From Methylobacterium phyllostachyos (GTDB taxonomy: Bacteria > Pseudomonadota > Alphaproteobacteria > Rhizobiales > Beijerinckiaceae), in the NCBI RefSeq assembly GCF_900103445.1, contig NZ_FNHS01000006.1, forward strand, positions 278,944 to 342,943: 64,000 nt of DNA. Direction: 5' to 3'. The notes beneath the pieces are model-generated. The model worked only from the letters and a program-made list of their open reading frames with translations, made no database searches and had not been told where the DNA came from. Made by a program: the position numbers and the translations under genes. This document shows, piece by piece, positions 62,322 through 64,000 of this stretch (position 1 is its first letter; every line of letters begins with the position of its first letter).

Positions 62322-62960
62322 ATGAACCGTATCGCCCGCTGCCTCCTGGGCACCGCCCTTGGGCTGACCCTTCTGGCCGGACCGGCCCTGGCGCAGCCGA
62401 AAGCCGATCCGGATTGGCCTTGCGTCCAGCGCAAGATCGCGACTTTGAGCCCAGGGCAGTTCTGGACTGGGCCAGACATCGCGGCCGCTGGCGATTGGGG
62501 CAGCGACAACGCCGCCGCGGTCCTGGCCCAGAAGATTGCCTCCCGGCGCACCGAGCTCACGCAGGTCGGCCCGCTACTGGACACCTTCGCCGCCACCTTC
62601 GGCACCGACAAGGAGGCCAAGGACAAGGCCCTCACGCGTGTCTACGCGGGCGTGTTCGAGGTGATCAACGGCGAGCGCGACAAGGTTGTTGGCGGCATCG
62701 CGCGCTACGCCCAGGGTCAGCGCCGCATGGCGGAGCGGATCCGCGACGAGGCCGACAAGGTCAGCCAGACCAAGGACGCGCCGAGCGCGACGGACGCGAC
62801 CGAACTGCCCAAGGATCAGACCGATCTCGAGGCCAAGTTCGCCTGGGATCGCCGAATTTTCCAGGAACGGAGCCAGTCGCTGACCTATGTCTGCGAGGTG
62901 CCGCAACTGCTGGAGCAGCGGCTCGGCGAAGTCGCGCGGATGATTCAGGCCAAGCTGTGA
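62322..62960 (+). CDS. lutG: Exported protein of the lanthanide cluster
   Basis: A 212-residue exported protein. I favour ATG 62322, because GGAG lies 9 bp before it and the signal peptide RIARCLLGTALGLTLLAGPA follows immediately; ATG 62307, inside the permease stop, is the alternative. The mature part has PDWPCVQRKIATLSPGQFWT near its N-terminus and YVCEVPQLLEQRLGEVARMI near its C-terminus. These two cysteines could pair. Between them lie long helices (RRTELTQVGPLLDTFAATFG, ERDKVVGGIARYAQGQRRMA). It corresponds in order to lutG, an exported protein of unknown role. Confidence 0.78.
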   Translation: MNRIARCLLGTALGLTLLAGPALAQPKADPDWPCVQRKIATLSPGQFWTGPDIAAAGDWGSDNAAAVLAQKIASRRTELTQVGPLLDTFAATFGTDKEAKDKALTRVYAGVFEVINGERDKVVGGIARYAQGQRRMAERIRDEADKVSQTKDAPSATDATELPKDQTDLEAKFAWDRRIFQERSQSLTYVCEVPQLLEQRLGEVARMIQAKL

Positions 62961-63039
62961 GCATAACGGGAGGCGCCGGCGGGTCTTGCCGAATCCTCCC
63001 GTAAAGCTTTGCCAAATCATCCGCAAGTCGTTGATCTGG

Positions 63040-63074
63040 TTGATAAAACTGTTGCGACCAAACCACGTTATCAA
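63040..63074. promoter_or_regulatory. Inverted repeat in the lutH upstream region
   Basis: TTGATAA (63040-63046) and TTATCAA (63068-63074) are perfect inverted copies separated by 21 bp in an AT-richer segment about 145 bp before the receptor start. Two further TTGAT-type elements precede it (TTGATC at 63031-63036). It could be an operator controlling lutH, which in Methylorubrum responds to lanthanides; the factor is unknown. Confidence 0.4.
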
Positions 63075-63217
63075 GTCATCGTGTGTTCAGGGCTCGAAAG
63101 AGGTCCGAAAAGCAGCGCCTGCGTTGCGCACGCGATTGTGAACCGAAACGCGACCCGCCAAGAGAAACCGTAAGTCTGGGACAACCGGACGTTGGGTCTC
63201 AAGGTAGGGGAACGGAC

Positions 63218-64000
63218 ATGTCACGTCGGGGACGTCAGAGCGGGTTGCTCGCGTCTGCTTCGGTGCTGATCTTATCGACAGTACCGACGCATGTGCGGGC
63301 ACAGCAGGCAGTAACGTTGGGTGAGATCAGCGTCGTCTCGACCTCGCCGGTCGGTGCCGGCGGCGGCAATTCCAGCGGCGCCCTCAACCTCGATCAAGCC
63401 GCACAGATCGCCCCCACCGTCCCGCTCGCTCCCGGCAGCGTGCGCCTGCGCGGCTCCGAGCAGCCCCTCAACAAGATCCCCAGCACCGTCGAGACCGTCA
63501 CGCCGCGCCAGATCGCCATCGACCGCGGCACCGACAACATCATCGCAACCTTCGCCCGCTCGACCCCCGGCGTGAACGTCAACGACTCGCAGGGCAACGG
63601 CAACCGCGTCGATCTGAACTACCGCGGCTTCACCGCCTCCCCCGTCCAGGGCGTGCCTCAGGGACTGGCCGTCTACCAGAACGGCATCCGCATCAACGAG
63701 GCCTTCGGCGACGTCGTCAACTTCGACCTGATCCCGCCGCAGGCCATCCAGCGCATCGACGTGGTCACCGGCAACCCCGTCTTCGGCCTCAACGCCATCG
63801 GCGGCGCGGTCAACATCCAGATGAAGAACGGCTTCACCTGGCAGGGCACCGAGATCTCGGCCTGGGGCGGCTCGGACGGCCGCACCGCCGGCTACCTCGA
63901 ATACGGCAAGGTGGCGGACAACTGGAGCTTCTACTTCACCGGCGACGGGCTGAACGACCGCGGCTGGCGCTACGAGAACCCGAGCACGATCGGCCGGCTA
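63218..64000 (+). CDS. lutH: TonB-dependent receptor, N-terminal part (cut by window end)
   Basis: The first 261 codons of an outer-membrane receptor. The signal peptide is LLASASVLILSTVPTHVRA. A short TonB-box-like segment (VTLGEISVVST) is followed by the plug domain: IPSTVETVTPRQIAIDRGTD, IIATFARSTPGVNVNDSQGN, VDLNYRGFTASPVQGVPQGL and FGLNAIGGAVNIQMKNGF. The beta-barrel then begins. Its position as eighth gene after lutA-G supports LutH, the receptor for lanthanide-chelator uptake across the outer membrane. It has its own 257-bp upstream region, so it may be transcribed separately. From about 63340 its codons are almost all C- or G-ended. Confidence 0.88.
   Translation, partial: MSRRGRQSGLLASASVLILSTVPTHVRAQQAVTLGEISVVSTSPVGAGGGNSSGALNLDQAAQIAPTVPLAPGSVRLRGSEQPLNKIPSTVETVTPRQIAIDRGTDNIIATFARSTPGVNVNDSQGNGNRVDLNYRGFTASPVQGVPQGLAVYQNGIRINEAFGDVVNFDLIPPQAIQRIDVVTGNPVFGLNAIGGAVNIQMKNGFTWQGTEISAWGGSDGRTAGYLEYGKVADNWSFYFTGDGLNDRGWRYENPSTIGRL

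Overview
The window is high-GC DNA from an alphaproteobacterial methylotroph, most probably a Methylobacterium species. Three things point there. The order erpA-dgt-argS-SPOR-nagZ-tat is typical of Rhizobiales. There is an archaeal-like operon for methanofuran/tetrahydromethanopterin cofactor synthesis. The right end carries an eight-gene lanthanide utilization and transport (lut) cluster of the kind known from Methylorubrum extorquens. I see no phage, insertion sequence, CRISPR array, rRNA or tRNA.

Layout. 1-2.3 kb: the end of a histidine kinase, a small response regulator and a receiver/HWE-kinase hybrid, joined by ATGA overlaps. 2.3-8.3 kb: a TetR repressor divergent from an RND pump with two membrane fusion proteins. 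8.3-12.9 kb: an AraC regulator, a small exported protein, a pterin carbinolamine dehydratase and a NitT/TauT-type ABC transporter. 12.9-23.7 kb: a large unknown exported protein, then erpA, dgt, argS, a SPOR protein, nagZ and tatABC; scpA and scpB, often found between nagZ and tatA, are absent. 23.8-29.6 kb: tyrS, anmK, an orphan MrcB N-terminal-domain gene, a pair of tiny membrane proteins, aroC and ribB. 29.6-39.5 kb: LysE exporter, histone-deacetylase-like amidohydrolase, L,D-transpeptidase, pccA, a second pair of tiny membrane proteins, a gamma-glutamylcyclotransferase-like gene, a formate/nitrite channel, acylphosphatase, DUF599, DUF3253, YdcF-like and RraA-like genes. 39.6-43.2 kb: a glutathione transferase and the EF-P beta-lysylation set (epmB, epmA, efp). 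43.3-51.8 kb: a GH27 glycosidase, a membrane acyltransferase-like protein, a double cold-shock protein, DUF192, a dienelactone hydrolase, a response regulator, an alpha/beta-hydrolase-like protein without its serine, and small unknown genes.

51.9-64 kb is the methylotrophy region. A minus-strand operon (57.4 to 51.9 kb) encodes a DUF2380 protein, MfnB, an amino-acid kinase, a dihydropteroate-synthase-like protein, a DUF447 protein, an MxaD-like SRPBCC protein and a YVTN propeller. Back to back with it on the plus strand is the lut cluster: periplasmic binding protein, propeller, cupredoxin-like protein, a small exported helical protein, ABC ATPase, ABC permease, another exported protein, and a TonB-dependent receptor cut by the window end. 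The expected division of labour is that lut supplies lanthanide to XoxF-type methanol dehydrogenases, while the divergent operon helps make the C1 carriers that accept the resulting formaldehyde.

The least explained features are two paralogous, translationally coupled pairs of tiny membrane-protein genes (26990-27291 and 34784-35133), the orphan MrcB_N gene coupled to anmK, and the small exported proteins inside the lut cluster.
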